DNA from: Isosphaeraceae bacterium
GTDB taxonomy: Bacteria > Planctomycetota > Planctomycetia > Isosphaerales > Isosphaeraceae
DNA length: 54,285 nt
Assembly (NCBI GenBank): GCA_031291845.1
Contig: JARLIH010000198.1
Coordinates: 1 to 54,285, forward strand
Direction of reading: 5' to 3'
Positions 26,601 through 33,743 of the stretch are shown piece by piece. Under the pieces are notes generated by a model. The model saw nothing but the letters and a program-made list of their open reading frames with translations, did no database searches and was not told the DNA's origin. The position numbers and the translations under genes are program-made. Numbering within the stretch: the stretch's first letter is position 1; each line of letters opens with the position of its first letter.

Positions 26601-27301
26601 ATCCGCTGGCGCGGCACGCCAAGGAGCTGTTCGACCTGTCGACCCACCGGGTGGCCGAGCTCCCCGGCGTTCCGGAGAAGTCGGAGGTGATCCTCGGGGG
26701 CATGATCGTGAACGTGCAGGTCAAGAACGTGCAAAAGAGCCGGTCCGGCCTGACGCGGATGGCGAAGCTCACGTTCGAGGACCTGACCGGCTCGGTCCCC
26801 GCGATGCTCTGGCCCGAGGACTTCGCCAAGAACGAAGCGCTCATCAAGAACGACCAGATCGGCTATGTGAAAGGGACGCTCGACCGCCGCCGCGACCCGG
26901 CTGAACTGATCATCAGCCGGTTCATTCCCCTGGAGCGCGGCCCGGCTGAACTGTCTCGCGGGGTCGTCGTGACACTCCGCAAAGGGATCACCCAGACGGA
27001 GCAGATGGAGCGCCTTCTGCGATTGATCCGCGTGCGGCCGGGGAACCTCGACCTGTACCTCGAGATCCTCGGCCTGGAGCGAGTCCGCCGGGCGATCTAC
27101 CGGGCCGGCGCCTCGCTGAAGATCCGCCACGACGACCGCTTGCTCCCCGACATTGAAGGGGCTGTCGGCGCGGGCAACGTGCGCTTGCTCGGCCAGCGGA
27201 GCGCCTCGGCGCGCGCCACCGTCGCGCCGGCCGCCGCCCCCCGCCGCGACAGCGATTCCGAACTGATCGAGCCCCCCGTCGACGAGGCCGACGACCTTTG
27301 A
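23687..27301 (+). CDS. dnaE: DNA polymerase III alpha subunit
   Basis: A 1204-residue replicative polymerase of the DnaE family. The N-terminal PHP domain starts FVHLHCHSHYSLLDGASKI and keeps the metal-binding pattern (VTDHGNLYGAVEF, VATSDAHYL), so its phosphoesterase site may be active, unlike that of E. coli. The palm aspartates are Asp407 and Asp409 in PDIDIDLCKERR and Asp563 in KMDFLGLRNL. FNKSHTTAYALVAFQTAYLK marks the fingers. A helix-hairpin-helix region and an OB fold (VILGGMIVNVQVKNVQKSR, LTFEDLTGSVPAMLWPEDF) follow. The start at 23687 is where the family begins. No other replication gene lies nearby. Confidence 0.97.
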   Translation: MSNRPFVHLHCHSHYSLLDGASKIPELTQRSKALGMPALAVTDHGNLYGAVEFLREAKAAGIKPIVGLEAYVAPRRRTDRTTGGGSGNEHSFHLTLLARNGEGFRNLLRLSSLSFLEGFYYKPRIDKEILERHSEGLICLSGCASAEFSDHILHGKTTEAERLCAWYEKVFGSENFYVEIQDNGVAIQRDCAEGAIDIARRMGLPLVATSDAHYLTREDAEAHDVLLCINTGKTLDDPSRMKFETQEFYLRSPGEMYEAMPGHDEALATSVRIAELVEENYTSLNLGKRQFPSFQPPDEKTPEDYLRSLCEDGLRKRYGEDPPALVLERLEHELGIICRMGFASYFLIVWDFVRFARERGIPNSARGSACGALVSFLLELSHVDPIKYDLLFERFLDPNRSEAPDIDIDLCKERRYEVIEYVRVKYGADNVAQIGTFGTMAAKAALKDVGRALNIPLARVDEVTKLIPTRLNITLGDALKEEPALRRLVDEDAEIHRMFDYAQRLEGTVRNVGTHAAGVVIADRPLRDMVPLQRIPNKDKDKEVVSTQWEMGDVEKAGLLKMDFLGLRNLTSLAAAVRLVELRIGRPLDLFGLPLDDPETYDMLQRGDAKGVFQLDGAGIRDLLVKMKPDRFADLIAILALYRPGPLNGGMVDAYVNRKHGREQTKYEHPVMKEVLEETYGVMVYQEQVMRILNRLGGIELSQAYATIKAISKKKTEVIAQGRKQFVDGAIERGLEKETATRIFELIEFFGGYGFNKSHTTAYALVAFQTAYLKAHYPTEFMAALLSSEMDGAEREKYFVEHIDDCRRMDIEVVQPNINEGEQTFRVAAEGKIHFGLGAIKRAGFKAIDAIVEARRLGGPFPSLDDFYERVPQGIVNQACVEALIKAGAFDAMGTRKQLLAILPRAAQAGQAVQEDRRRGQRSLFDAFAEPANGNGNGATHAPTSLPDIGEFPDAERLAQEKEVLGFYMSSHPLARHAKELFDLSTHRVAELPGVPEKSEVILGGMIVNVQVKNVQKSRSGLTRMAKLTFEDLTGSVPAMLWPEDFAKNEALIKNDQIGYVKGTLDRRRDPAELIISRFIPLERGPAELSRGVVVTLRKGITQTEQMERLLRLIRVRPGNLDLYLEILGLERVRRAIYRAGASLKIRHDDRLLPDIEGAVGAGNVRLLGQRSASARATVAPAAAPRRDSDSELIEPPVDEADDL

Positions 27302-27661
27302 CGCAGCCCTTCATGAATTCTTCACTAAAGATTGACGGACTCTTCGTTATGCACGCACGCTCCCATTCGCTAGAATCACTCGTCGTCTAAGAGCCCCCGT
27401 TACCGGCGGCGCGGTCGCCGGCTAGCCGGGGGTCACTAGGCTGGATCCTCCTCGCGAGCGTTTTCCCCCTCACGCGAACCAATACCACGCGCAAGCGGCG
27501 AGAGACCGTGCGCGTCGGAATTGCTGGCATTCACAACTGTGAAATCCAATTTTCACGAGAAATTCATTAGTGCGTCGGTGGAAGCTCCCTGTAGACTGGT
27601 GCCGCGCCCCAACCGAGCGTTCCATGCCGGCATCGATGAAAAATGAGAAAATGAGCAGCAA
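27302..27661. other. Intergenic region after dnaE
   Basis: No gene seen. A nested hairpin at 27394-27432 (CCCCCG/CGGGGG outside, CCGGCG/CGCCGG inside) may end the dnaE transcript, although no T-run follows. Further on, GTGAAA/TTTCAC at 27539-27556 is a short palindrome in an AT-richer stretch upstream of the lipoprotein gene and could be an operator. Confidence 0.35.
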
Positions 27662-28171
27662 ATGATCAAGTACAACATTCGCTCGGTTGCCGCGCGCTCG
27701 GCTCGAACCTACAGTCCTTGGGTGGCGATCATTCTGGTCCTGGGCGGGGCGGGATGTGGCGGCGGCGGTGACAGTGCGAAACCGTTTACCGGGTCGCTGT
27801 TCCCGGTGACCGGCAAGATCCTGCTGGCCGACGGCAAACCTCTGAAGGGGGGCCGCGTGATCTTCATGCCCAAGGAACTGGGCGCGCCTCCCGCGATCGG
27901 CGACATCGGGGCGGACGGTGCCTTTTCTCTGAAGTTGGCCGACGGACGCGAAGGGGCGCCTGCTGGCGACTACAAGGTCAAAATCGACCCGGACCCGAGC
28001 ATGATGGTGAAAAGGGGTAAGGTCAAGATCCCCCCTTTCCCAGTGATCTACACCGAAGAGGACGGCGAAACGGGGCTGACCGCGACTGTGAAGTCAGAGC
28101 CGACCCAGTTGGAGCCGTTCAAGCTGGCGCCACCGCAGGCTGACTCCAAGTCGAGGCGGGATCGCGACTGA
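27662..28171 (+). CDS. Lipoprotein with transthyretin-like domain
   Basis: A 169-residue predicted lipoprotein: the hydrophobic segment WVAIILVLGGAG is followed by Cys32 in a lipobox (LGGAGC) and a Gly linker. The body (FPVTGKILLADGKPLKGGRV, IGDIGADGAFSLKLADGREG, PAGDYKVKI) is a carboxypeptidase-regulatory or transthyretin-like beta-sandwich, a common small lipoprotein type in planctomycetes. These often lie next to DUF1559 genes, as here (140 bp upstream of one). The function of the pair is not known. The tail is polar and basic (SKSRRDRD). Confidence 0.75.
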   Translation: MIKYNIRSVAARSARTYSPWVAIILVLGGAGCGGGGDSAKPFTGSLFPVTGKILLADGKPLKGGRVIFMPKELGAPPAIGDIGADGAFSLKLADGREGAPAGDYKVKIDPDPSMMVKRGKVKIPPFPVIYTEEDGETGLTATVKSEPTQLEPFKLAPPQADSKSRRDRD

Positions 28172-28312
28172 GCCCCGCCGCTCAGGGCCAATAAACCTCG
28201 ATACGCCCATGTCATCCCGCCCGCTCTTGCGTCGGCCGGGCCCACGCCAACCGCCACTCTGAGTGATTCGCGAGTAAGAAGCTTTCTTTACCGACCCAAG
28301 AGGTTTCCTTCG

Positions 28313-29362
28313 ATGAAACAACGTTTCCGCCGTTCTGGTTTCACGCTGATCGAACTGCTGGTGGTGATCGCCATCATCGCGGTTCTGATCGCCCTGCTCC
28401 TACCCGCCGTACAGGCGGCGCGCGAGGCGGCCCGCCGCTCCCAGTGTGTCAACAACTTGAAGCAAATTGGTCTCGCGTTGCACAACTACGAAAGCTCGAA
28501 CGGCGCATTTCCCCCTGGTGCCGAGTCGACCAACCTGTCCACCCTGGCCACACAGTTCGTTGACGGGAACTGGAGCTGCGCCTCCCGTCTGCTGACAAAC
28601 ATTGAAGGTGGCTCGACTTACAACGCGGCAAACTTCGCCTACGGCTACAATGACAGCAGCGGCGGCAATTACACCGCCGCATCGCAAGTCCTGAATATCT
28701 TCCTTTGCCCGTCCGCGTCGCGGCTCAACGTCGGACGCGATTCGGGCGACACCGCGGACGCGATGGTCACGGCTTTCGGCAAGGGGTACGGCTACACCGA
28801 CTACGGCCCGACGGTTTACACGGACATCAGCCCCGTCCTGTCCACGACCGGCAGCGGCGCCACGATCGTCACTCCCTACCGAGACAAGGCCACGCGCGTT
28901 AACGGCATGCTCAAGCAGGGGATGACCCGGATCAGCGAGATCACGGACGGCACGAGCAACACCATCGCCTTCGGCGAGGACGCGGGCCGCGACGAGCGGT
29001 TCATCAGCCCCTACACGGAGGGCTACCAGGTCCAACCCAACGGCACGACGCCCTACGGTAACGCCCAGAGCATGCGCTACTGGCGCTGGGCTGCTCCCGA
29101 TAGCGGCTGGGGTGTTTCCGGCCAGCCGAACAACAAGTTTCGGCCGATGAATGAGACCTCGCCCTGGACCGCCTTCCCGGGTACTACCGGCGGAAACAAC
29201 GCCGGCGCCAACGACGAGCTGTTCTCGTACCACTCGGGCGGCGTCAACTGCCTCTTTGGTGACGGCAGCGTCCGGTTCATCAAGGACTCGATCGCCCTCA
29301 CGACGCTCCGCGCTGCGATTTCGCTCAACGGTGGCGAAGTGATTTCTGCCGACCAGTTCTAA
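28313..29362 (+). CDS. DUF1559 protein with type IV pilin-like N-terminus
   Basis: A 349-residue protein. The N-terminus [20 protein letters not shown] carries a prepilin peptidase site (cleavage Gly9/Phe10, Glu at +5) and a hydrophobic helix. The next segment ([40 protein letters not shown]) is the diagnostic start of DUF1559, a family hugely expanded in planctomycetes. The C-terminal part has [14 protein letters not shown] and the terminal motif [20 protein letters not shown]. It is probably assembled as a pseudopilin-like or surface protein, with no demonstrated function known to me. AGAGG lies about 10 nt before the start. A strong terminator follows the gene. Confidence 0.93.
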   Translation: MKQRFRRSGFTLIELLVVIAIIAVLIALLLPAVQAAREAARRSQCVNNLKQIGLALHNYESSNGAFPPGAESTNLSTLATQFVDGNWSCASRLLTNIEGGSTYNAANFAYGYNDSSGGNYTAASQVLNIFLCPSASRLNVGRDSGDTADAMVTAFGKGYGYTDYGPTVYTDISPVLSTTGSGATIVTPYRDKATRVNGMLKQGMTRISEITDGTSNTIAFGEDAGRDERFISPYTEGYQVQPNGTTPYGNAQSMRYWRWAAPDSGWGVSGQPNNKFRPMNETSPWTAFPGTTGGNNAGANDELFSYHSGGVNCLFGDGSVRFIKDSIALTTLRAAISLNGGEVISADQF

Positions 29363-29396
29363 AGCCGACCAGCTTAACGCGACGCAGGAAGCACCG

Positions 29397-29437
29397 AAGC
29401 CCGGGGGGTGCCCGCCCCCTGGGCTTTTTTGTTTTTG
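29397..29437 (+). terminator. Rho-independent terminator after DUF1559 gene
   Basis: An AGCCCGGGGG/CCCCCTGGGCT stem with one bulge and a short loop, followed by a T-rich run (TTTTTTGTTTTT). It is the clearest intrinsic terminator in the window and separates the DUF1559 unit from the kinase gene. Confidence 0.88.
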
Positions 29438-29534
29438 TGAGGACCGCCTCCCCGTTGAGTCGCGCCGGTGTGATTTGTTAGGCTGCTCTCGCCCATCGAC
29501 GCGCACGTCCGACCGTCCCCAGCAGGGTGTCCGC

Positions 29535-31259
29535 ATGATCGGCGAGAAGCTCGGTTCGTTCCGTATCAAGGAAACCCTCGGCGCCGGTGCCATGGGCGCG
29601 GTCTACCTCGCGATCCACGAGCCAACCGGAAAAGTGGCCGCGCTCAAAATCATCGGGAGCGACATCGCCCAGCGGAACAATACGAGCCGGCGTTTCGATC
29701 GCGAGGCCGACATCCTCAAGCAGTTCGACCACCCCAACATCGTCCGCTGGCTTGGCGTCGGGCGGTTCCAGGGGACGTCGTACCTGGCGATGGAGTACGT
29801 CCAGGGGGGAACGCTCGAGCAGCTCCTGACCGAGCGAAGCGCGTTGCCCTGGCGCGAGGTCGTCGATCTCGGCATCCAGATGTGCTCGGCCCTCCACTAT
29901 GCGCACCAGCGCGGGGTCGTCCACCGCGACATCAAGCCGTCGAACCTGATGATCACGGCGCAGGGCGCGGTCAAGCTGACCGACTTCGGGATCGCCAAGG
30001 ACCTCGACGCAACCGGGCTGACGGCCACCGGACGCACGCTCGGAACGGCCGCCTACATGGCCCCCGAGCAAATCCGGGGCACGCCGGCCGTGAGCCATAA
30101 GACCGACCTTTACGCGCTCGGGGTCCTGTTCTACCAGATGCTCACCGGGCGCACGCCCTTCGAGGGGGCGACCGCGGTCGTGCTCATGCACTGCCACCTG
30201 AACGAGCCGCCGCCTCGCCCCAGCGGGAAAACGGCTGAGATTCCGAAGGCCCTCGATGACCTGGTCGTGAAGCTCATGGCCAAGGCGCCCGCCGACCGCC
30301 CCTGGGACGCCGAAGCCGTCGGCTTTGCCCTGACGGAGTTGCGCGACAAGGCAAGCAAAGCGGAGGCCGTCCCGATGGTCTGGCCCACCATCGACGCCGA
30401 TGGCAACGTCGTCACGCCGGCCGCCGCGACCCCTCGCGCTCCCACTCAGGGAGCCAAGAAAACGCGGAAGGCGGCAAGGACGCTCGGCACCCGCGAGTTC
30501 GGCGGCACGCGCGCGGGCCGGCGCGCGATCGAAACAGTCGGGCTCGTGCTCGCCCTCATCGTCGTCGCCGGCGCGATCGCCTACGTCGTCTGGCCCCCGG
30601 GGCAGGACTACCTCTACCGCCACGCCAAGGAACTGATGGCTTCTTCGAATCGCGTCGATTGGATCATCGCTCGGGACGAGTACATCGAGCCGCTCAATCA
30701 GCGCTTCCCAAACCACCCCTACCGTGACGAGGCACGGGGGTGGCTCGATGCGATCTTACTGCGTGATGCCGAAGCGCGAGCCGCCCGGCTCGACAGTCCG
30801 GTCCGCACCACGCTCACCGAGCCGAACACGCCGATCGAACACCAATACGTTGCCACCGCGCGCCGCTCGGCCGTGCTGACGAGCAAGAAAGACGATCTCG
30901 GCATCGTTCGCGTGTGGCAGGACTTCGCCCGCCAACTCCATCCCGACGACAAGGACGAACGCGGCTGGTACCTCCTGGCCCAAAAGCGCCTGACCGACCT
31001 CGGCCAGGCGATCCAGACCCGAGAGAAGTTCGTGCGGGGCGAGGTCGAACGTGCCCAGGCGAAGTTCGACGCAGGGTCGTTCGAGGAAGCGAACGCCATC
31101 CGGCGCAACATCCGCGACGAGTACGGGGCTTATACCAGCCTTGAGACAGTCCTCCCCGCCGAGCTTAAACCCCCCGCCGATGGCGAGGCCGACGACAAGT
31201 CGCCCAAGGACGCCAAGAAGGCCAAGCCCTCCGAGGACGCGATCGAGCGGAAACAGTAG
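29535..31259 (+). CDS. PknB-type Ser/Thr kinase with one membrane helix
   Basis: A 574-residue kinase in the usual bacterial order. The kinase domain is at residues 8-270: GAGAMGAVY, Lys38 in AALKII, HRDIKPSN at 130-137, DFG at 150-152 and GTAAYMAPEQ. A Pro/Ala and basic juxtamembrane linker (about 280-330) follows, then a single helix (about 334-353, TVGLVLALIVVAGAIAYVVW). The outer domain of about 220 residues is charged and helical (YLLAQKRLTDLGQAIQTREK, AQAKFDAGSFEEANAIRRNI) without PASTA repeats; I do not recognise it. The C-terminus is Lys/Glu-rich. A 40-bp hairpin repeat lies 23 bp after the stop. Confidence 0.92.
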   Translation: MIGEKLGSFRIKETLGAGAMGAVYLAIHEPTGKVAALKIIGSDIAQRNNTSRRFDREADILKQFDHPNIVRWLGVGRFQGTSYLAMEYVQGGTLEQLLTERSALPWREVVDLGIQMCSALHYAHQRGVVHRDIKPSNLMITAQGAVKLTDFGIAKDLDATGLTATGRTLGTAAYMAPEQIRGTPAVSHKTDLYALGVLFYQMLTGRTPFEGATAVVLMHCHLNEPPPRPSGKTAEIPKALDDLVVKLMAKAPADRPWDAEAVGFALTELRDKASKAEAVPMVWPTIDADGNVVTPAAATPRAPTQGAKKTRKAARTLGTREFGGTRAGRRAIETVGLVLALIVVAGAIAYVVWPPGQDYLYRHAKELMASSNRVDWIIARDEYIEPLNQRFPNHPYRDEARGWLDAILLRDAEARAARLDSPVRTTLTEPNTPIEHQYVATARRSAVLTSKKDDLGIVRVWQDFARQLHPDDKDERGWYLLAQKRLTDLGQAIQTREKFVRGEVERAQAKFDAGSFEEANAIRRNIRDEYGAYTSLETVLPAELKPPADGEADDKSPKDAKKAKPSEDAIERKQ

Positions 31260-31281
31260 ACGCGCGAACGCGCAGCGTTTC

Positions 31282-31321
31282 TATAGGGTGCATGAAACGC
31301 ACCGGTGCATTTCATGCACCC
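31282..31321 (+). repeat. 40-bp hairpin repeat, intact copy
   Basis: A 14-bp perfect inverted repeat (TAGGGTGCATGAAA/TTTCATGCACCCTA) around a centre that contains GCACCGGTGC, itself a palindrome. It lies just after the kinase gene. A related smaller hairpin (CTTGGGTG/CACCCAAG) sits at 31378-31402, at the end of the convergent gene. Confidence 0.8.
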
Positions 31322-31377
31322 TACGTTCACCGGCGCTTTCGGAGGACTGTCAGATATTCTGGCGGGCAGGCGGGATG

Positions 31378-31402
31378 CTTGGGTGATTTTCATGCACCCA
31401 AG
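31378..31402. terminator. Hairpin between convergent genes
   Basis: A perfect 8-bp stem CTTGGGTG/CACCCAAG with a 9-nt loop, immediately downstream of the hypothetical gene on the minus strand. It also contains the TTCATGCACCC word of the 40-bp repeat family, so it could be a derived repeat acting as a terminator. Confidence 0.4.
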
Positions 31403-31404
31403 TT

Positions 31405-31944
31405 TCACGCCCCCAACCACTTCAACCGATCGGGGGGCGGCTCCGTTTCGAGTCGCTCCCATTCGCGGCGCACCCGGGAGAGGCCAAAGGCGCAGAGCTC
31501 GAACTCGCAGCTCAGGCGGCGCAGGACGGGTGCCTCGTCCCCATCCTCCAAGGTGCTAGCGACGTAGTACGAACGCTTCCCCTGTTGCTGGTAATCGATC
31601 AGATGGTCGGCCGACAGGGTCGACTTCAGACGCCCGAGTGCCTCGGGATAAACACCCGTCCAGAACAGCGTGTAATCACCGACGTGCCGGTGGCATTCGC
31701 GGCGTCGCTGGTCATCGGCAGCCGACTCCGCCTCGGCGATCATCGCCGCCACCTCGGACAGCCGTCGGCCCTCCGCGTCTCGCAGCCTCCAGACCGTCTG
31801 GCTCGGCACGAAACAGGCCAACAGGTTTGCGACATAACCAACGAGCTTGGGGTCGCCAATGCCCAGGTCGGCCATGAATGTGGACTCGGTGAGGCCACGA
31901 AAGAGTCGATGGAGAGGATGGGATTCGGAAAGCTTGCGCGTCAT
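31405..31944 (-). CDS. Hypothetical protein
   Basis: A 179-residue soluble protein starting MTRKLSESHPLHRLFRGLTE; GAGGAGCG lies about 11 nt upstream, which fixes the start and rejects a longer in-frame version. It is mainly helical and charged, with LVGYVANLLACFVPSQTVWR, AEAESAADDQRRRECHRHVG and YYVASTLEDGDEAPVLRRLS. I do not recognise a family or active site. Codon use is like its neighbours. It diverges from the metallo-hydrolase gene across about 330 bp. Confidence 0.65.
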   Translation of the reverse strand: MTRKLSESHPLHRLFRGLTESTFMADLGIGDPKLVGYVANLLACFVPSQTVWRLRDAEGRRLSEVAAMIAEAESAADDQRRRECHRHVGDYTLFWTGVYPEALGRLKSTLSADHLIDYQQQGKRSYYVASTLEDGDEAPVLRRLSCEFELCAFGLSRVRREWERLETEPPPDRLKWLGA

Positions 31945-32278
31945 AACAGGGCGCTCCTCACCCAGTTGGACACGGTTTACGGGAATTGGGAAAGAACGGC
32001 CGGAGAGGAAGACCTTCTTCGGTCTAAGCAAATCATAAGCCACATCCCGAAAATGTTCAACGCCGTCTTCACAGAGCGCGCCGGTATGGGCTTGTGCTGT
32101 ACGGTGGAACACGGCATCATGAATCGGGAATGAACCCAGCGATAAAGCCCTTCGCCCGAAGCGTATGGCGTTTGGAACGCCATGTGCAGAAACGACCGTC
32201 GGACTCTTGTCCACCTTCCACCGGTAGCGGGCGCGCAGGGGTAGCCGCGAAAGACGACACAGTCCGGAGGATGGTCGT
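31945..32278. other. Divergent intergenic region
   Basis: No gene supported. It contains a perfect 8-bp palindrome with a 3-nt loop, ATGGCGTT/AACGCCAT, at 32165-32183, about 100 bp before the metallo-hydrolase start. This could be an operator or an RNA hairpin in its leader. Confidence 0.35.
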
Positions 32279-33664
32279 TTGCGCATCACGTTCCACGGTG
32301 CAGCACGGCAGGTGACCGGCAGCGCTCACCTGGTCGAAATTGGTCGTCATCGGATCCTGCTGGACTGCGGCTTGTTCGACTCGAACCGGCTCGATCCGGA
32401 GAGTCCGAACCGCCGGTTCACGTTCGATCCGCGCAGCATTGACGCGGTCGTGGTGTCGCACGCGCACAACGACCACATCGGCCGCCTCCCCTGCCTCATT
32501 CGCGCCGGCTACGACGGGCCAATGTATGCCACTCGGGCCACGGCCGATATCACGACCGTTATGCTTCGCGACAGCGCGAGGATTCAGCGCGAGGACGTGC
32601 GAAACGCTCACCTCAAGCAGCCAGGGACCGACCAGATCGCACCCTTGTTCGAGCTGGCCGACGTAGAGTGGGTCGTCGAAAAGCTCGTCCGTTTTCGCTA
32701 CCGCGAAGCGCACGAGATCTTGCCTGGAATCACGCTGACTTTTCACGATGCGGGCCACATCCTGGGCTCCGCGATCACGCAGCTCGACTTCGAAGAGAAT
32801 GGTCGCAAGCGAAGGTTCGTGTTTACCGGCGATCTCGGCCGGCGGAGCATGGGGCTGCTCCCCGACCCGACCGTGGTCAAGGACATCGACGTGCTGGTCT
32901 CGGAAAGCACCTACGGCAACCGCGAGCTCGATCCTTCCGACAAGCTAATGAAACAACTGCACGCGATCGTCGCTCGCGCGACGCGGCTCCAGAGCAAGAT
33001 CGTGATCCCGGCCTTCAGCCTGGGCCGGACGCAGCGAATGGTTTACTGCCTCCAAGAGCTCTTCGCGCTGCATAAGGTCCGGCCGATACCCGTCTACGTC
33101 GATAGCCCTCTCGCGATGCGGCTGACGGATATTCACCGCGATCACCCCGAAGCCTACACCGAGGCCGCGCGGCGGTTAATGGACCAGGACCCGATGTACT
33201 TCGGGTCGAAGTACGTCGAGTTCTGCGCGACCTGGGACGACTCGCGCCGGTTGAATTTCTTACCTGGCCCTATGGTCGTTATTGCGTCGTCGGGCATGTG
33301 CGATGCCGGACGCATTCGCCACCACCTACGCCACGTGGTCGACGACCCGGACAACGCCGTCGTCATCGTCAGCTACCAGGCCGAGGGAACCCTCGGGCGA
33401 AAGATCGCCGAAGGGGTTGAGCGTATCCAGATCCTCGACCAGTGGCACGACCTCAACGCCGCCGTCTACGTCCTCGACGGATTCTCCGGCCATGCCGACC
33501 GCAACGACCTCGCGTGGTGGTACGAGCAGACCGGTGGCGGGATCGAACACGCCTTCCTCGTACACGGGGAGCCCGAAGGGCTCGAGGCCCTCGCCCCGGT
33601 CCTGCAGCAGCATGCCGTCAACCCCGTGCGGATCGCCGATCAACTCGAGACCTACGAGGTTTGA
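32279..33664 (+). CDS. Beta-CASP metallo-beta-lactamase fold RNA hydrolase
   Basis: A 461-residue metallo-hydrolase of the CPSF/RNase J-like beta-CASP group. The zinc motif SHAHNDHIG has His61, His63, Asp65 and His66; further ligands are in HDAGHILGSA and FTGDLGR. Beta-CASP motifs follow: SESTYGNRELDPSD, IASSGMCDAGRIRHHL, VSYQAEGTLGRKI and DGFSGHADRNDL. It probably cleaves or trims RNA in the cytoplasm. The start is TTG, supported by GGAGG 9-10 nt upstream and by the family-typical MRITFHGAARQVTGS. The gene is monocistronic and convergent with yfhO. Confidence 0.92.
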   Translation: MRITFHGAARQVTGSAHLVEIGRHRILLDCGLFDSNRLDPESPNRRFTFDPRSIDAVVVSHAHNDHIGRLPCLIRAGYDGPMYATRATADITTVMLRDSARIQREDVRNAHLKQPGTDQIAPLFELADVEWVVEKLVRFRYREAHEILPGITLTFHDAGHILGSAITQLDFEENGRKRRFVFTGDLGRRSMGLLPDPTVVKDIDVLVSESTYGNRELDPSDKLMKQLHAIVARATRLQSKIVIPAFSLGRTQRMVYCLQELFALHKVRPIPVYVDSPLAMRLTDIHRDHPEAYTEAARRLMDQDPMYFGSKYVEFCATWDDSRRLNFLPGPMVVIASSGMCDAGRIRHHLRHVVDDPDNAVVIVSYQAEGTLGRKIAEGVERIQILDQWHDLNAAVYVLDGFSGHADRNDLAWWYEQTGGGIEHAFLVHGEPEGLEALAPVLQQHAVNPVRIADQLETYEV

Positions 33665-33743
33665 TCTTGCGGGGTGGTTCCGTCCGGTCATTTGCTCCCG
33701 CACCTTCCCTGCATCCGGAACGTCCGGGATCACCGCCACGCGG

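Noticed and set aside
23489..27130. A very long open frame antisense to dnaE (about 1200 residues)
   Set aside because: It mirrors dnaE codon bias in a high-GC genome; composition is extreme (Asp, Arg, Val, Glu) and no domain is seen.
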